From DASSFG01 sp035547915 (GTDB lineage Bacteria; Planctomycetota; Planctomycetia; Pirellulales; JAICIG01), in the NCBI GenBank assembly GCA_035547915.1, contig DASZTS010000134.1:1-7385 (forward strand): a stretch of 7,385 nt of DNA, given 5' to 3'. Of this stretch, positions 6,720 through 7,385 are shown one piece after another. The translations under genes and the position numbers were made by a program. Position 1 is the stretch's first letter. Each line of letters opens with the position of its first letter. A model generated the notes under the pieces. The model did no database searches. It was not told the DNA's origin and saw nothing but the letters and a program-made list of their open reading frames with translations.

Positions 6720-7089
6720 TCAACAGCGCAACGGACGACCGACGCGGGCCACTACGCGCAAGAAGACTCGCTGCCAGGCATTCCAAGCCAGCAGGCGATG
6801 CACGATCCGGCGACCCGTTTTCACGATCTGACAGGGAATGCGCAGAAAGATGTTGGCGAAAGTGCGGAACTCCATCCGCAGTAGACGTTCCTTCTCCACG
6901 GCGTGCTTTTCACGCCAACGGCCCTGGGGCGGAGGTAAGGAAAGTGCCAACCATGCGCCTTGCGCATAACTACCAGGCCTTCACGTTCCAGGCCTGTGCT
7001 GTGATCAGCATGTAGACCCAATTACTCAGCAAGGTATTGAGCGGAGCTCGCAACGCGCGAACCGCTCGAAGCTGCGCCAACACGTTCTG
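6720..7089 (-). pseudogene. C-terminal remnant of an IS1380-like DDE transposase
   Basis: Two reading frames together rebuild the last 115 or so residues of a transposase that is normally over 400 residues long. The first frame (7089-6973) reads NVLAQLRAVRALRAPLNTLL, then SNWVYM and AQAWNVKAW, and ends at TAG (6970-6972). The second (6950-6720) reads LALSLPPPQGRWREKH, then RLLRMEFRTFANIF and CQIVKTGRRIVHRLLAWN, and ends at TGA. I recognise this order (an N-V-x-A-Q-L, then S-N-W-x-Y-M, K-A-W, L-R-M-E-F, P-C-Q-I-V-x-x-G-R-R, L-L-x-W-N) from the C-terminus of IS1380-family transposases; this is from memory, not a search. The frames are separated by 22 extra bases (6951-6972). A further TAG (CCTAGCAG) lies just upstream of the first frame, and no catalytic domain is present. 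It is not functional. Confidence 0.7.
6953..6967. repeat. 15-base palindrome inside the transposase remnant
   Basis: ATGCGC-CTT-GCGCAT is a perfect 6-bp inverted repeat with a 3-base centre. It lies entirely in the 22 extra bases that break the transposase frame. Confidence 0.7.
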
Positions 7090-7265
7090 CTAGGTACCAC
7101 CGGATGAAGGGTAGCTGCGGATAAATAATCCCCGATTACCGGATGAAGCACCGATTGCGACGGCAATCGTGCTCGGGAATAATGACGCGTTTCCCCGCTG
7201 GCTCGCGTACGCCACGCTCGGTTATCGCGGGCACACATAAGCCGCAACCAATCCGGATACACCAC
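7090..7265. repeat. Structured spacer with short direct repeats and a strong hairpin
   Basis: No gene is supported here; the open minus-strand frame is rich in R, S and W and overlaps these structures. ACCGGATGAAG occurs twice, at 7099-7109 and 7138-7148. Directly after the second copy is a hairpin: CGATTGC (7152-7158) pairs with GCAATCG (7163-7169) over a GACG tetraloop. The pairing continues past one bulged base with AGCA (7147-7150) and TGCT (7170-7173), giving 11 bp in all. Short repeats next to a strong stem, beside a decayed insertion sequence, look like an extragenic repeat element. Whether it recurs elsewhere in the genome cannot be seen from here. Confidence 0.45.
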
Positions 7266-7270
7266 CTGTC

Positions 7271-7385
7271 ATGCCGCCAATTCCCTTCCGCGAAAACGAC
7301 CTCGTCTACAAGACCTCATCCGACCTGGTGCCAGGCTACGCGTTCGACGAAGAGGACGCGATTTGGATTCCGACGGAGCCGGGGA
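7271..7385 (+). CDS. 5' end of an unknown protein, cut by the window edge
   Basis: An open frame starts at ATG 7271 and runs off the right edge after 38 codons. It reads MPPIPFRENDLVYKTSS, continues with LVPGYAFDEEDAIWIPTEPG, and is acidic and soluble in character with no signal peptide. About four fifths of its codons end in G or C, with many C- and G-ending forms, as in a real gene of this genome. An in-frame TAA at 7238-7240 limits any extension upstream, and no other good start lies between. No clear ribosome binding site is seen. It would be transcribed away from the sigma-kinase operon. I do not recognise the family. Confidence 0.5.
   Translation, partial: MPPIPFRENDLVYKTSSDLVPGYAFDEEDAIWIPTEPG

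Noticed and set aside
6544..6884. Overlapping plus-strand frames of 92-95 residues
   Set aside because: They are opposite the transposase remnant, whose minus-strand protein is recognisable.
7026..7265. Minus-strand frame of 79 residues starting MVYPDWLRLMCAR
   Set aside because: It is rich in R, S, W and C, has no motif I recognise, crosses the strong hairpin and enters the transposase remnant in the wrong frame.
1..7385. CRISPR array, tRNA or rRNA genes
   Set aside because: No regularly spaced repeats with variable spacers, and no cloverleaf or conserved rRNA segment was seen on either strand.

Overview
The window looks like chromosomal DNA of a planctomycete (Planctomycetota). The evidence is a complete ECF-type sigma factor of the family usually found beside Ser/Thr kinases, followed by a very large Hanks-type kinase with a TPR-rich C-terminal half, and a small membrane protein with the FSIRLLLIAT-type N-terminus common in this phylum. 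Long spacers and poor Shine-Dalgarno sequences fit too. The assignment rests on protein-family knowledge; no marker gene is present and the genus cannot be given.

Layout, left to right. 1-236 has no gene but holds a long nested inverted repeat followed by a T-run (40-110), resembling a plus-strand terminator or structured element. 237-704 (minus) encodes a 155-residue four-helix membrane protein of unknown function. A 92-bp piece of its 5' end is repeated 149 bp upstream (592-683 and 741-832, one mismatch), leaving a start-less gene fragment. 833-966 is a spacer with a small palindrome between direct repeats. 967-5685 (minus) is the 1572-residue kinase. 5761-6315 (minus) is the 184-residue sigma factor. 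6316-6719 is non-coding, with a candidate promoter for the sigma gene and several GC-rich hairpins. 6720-7089 (minus) is a decayed C-terminal fragment of an IS1380-like transposase. 7090-7265 is a hairpin-rich, repeat-like spacer. A new plus-strand gene probably begins at 7271 and leaves the window.

The functional core is the sigma-kinase pair: same strand, 75 bp apart, sigma first. The inferred model is a signalling operon. The extracytoplasmic TPR region of the kinase would sense or bind a partner, the cytoplasmic kinase domain would signal inward, and the sigma factor would be the transcriptional output. No anti-sigma factor gene is visible, and the sigma factor lacks the usual acidic residue in region 2.2, so control by phosphorylation is plausible. 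The flanks of this pair are eroded by duplication and mobile-element decay.
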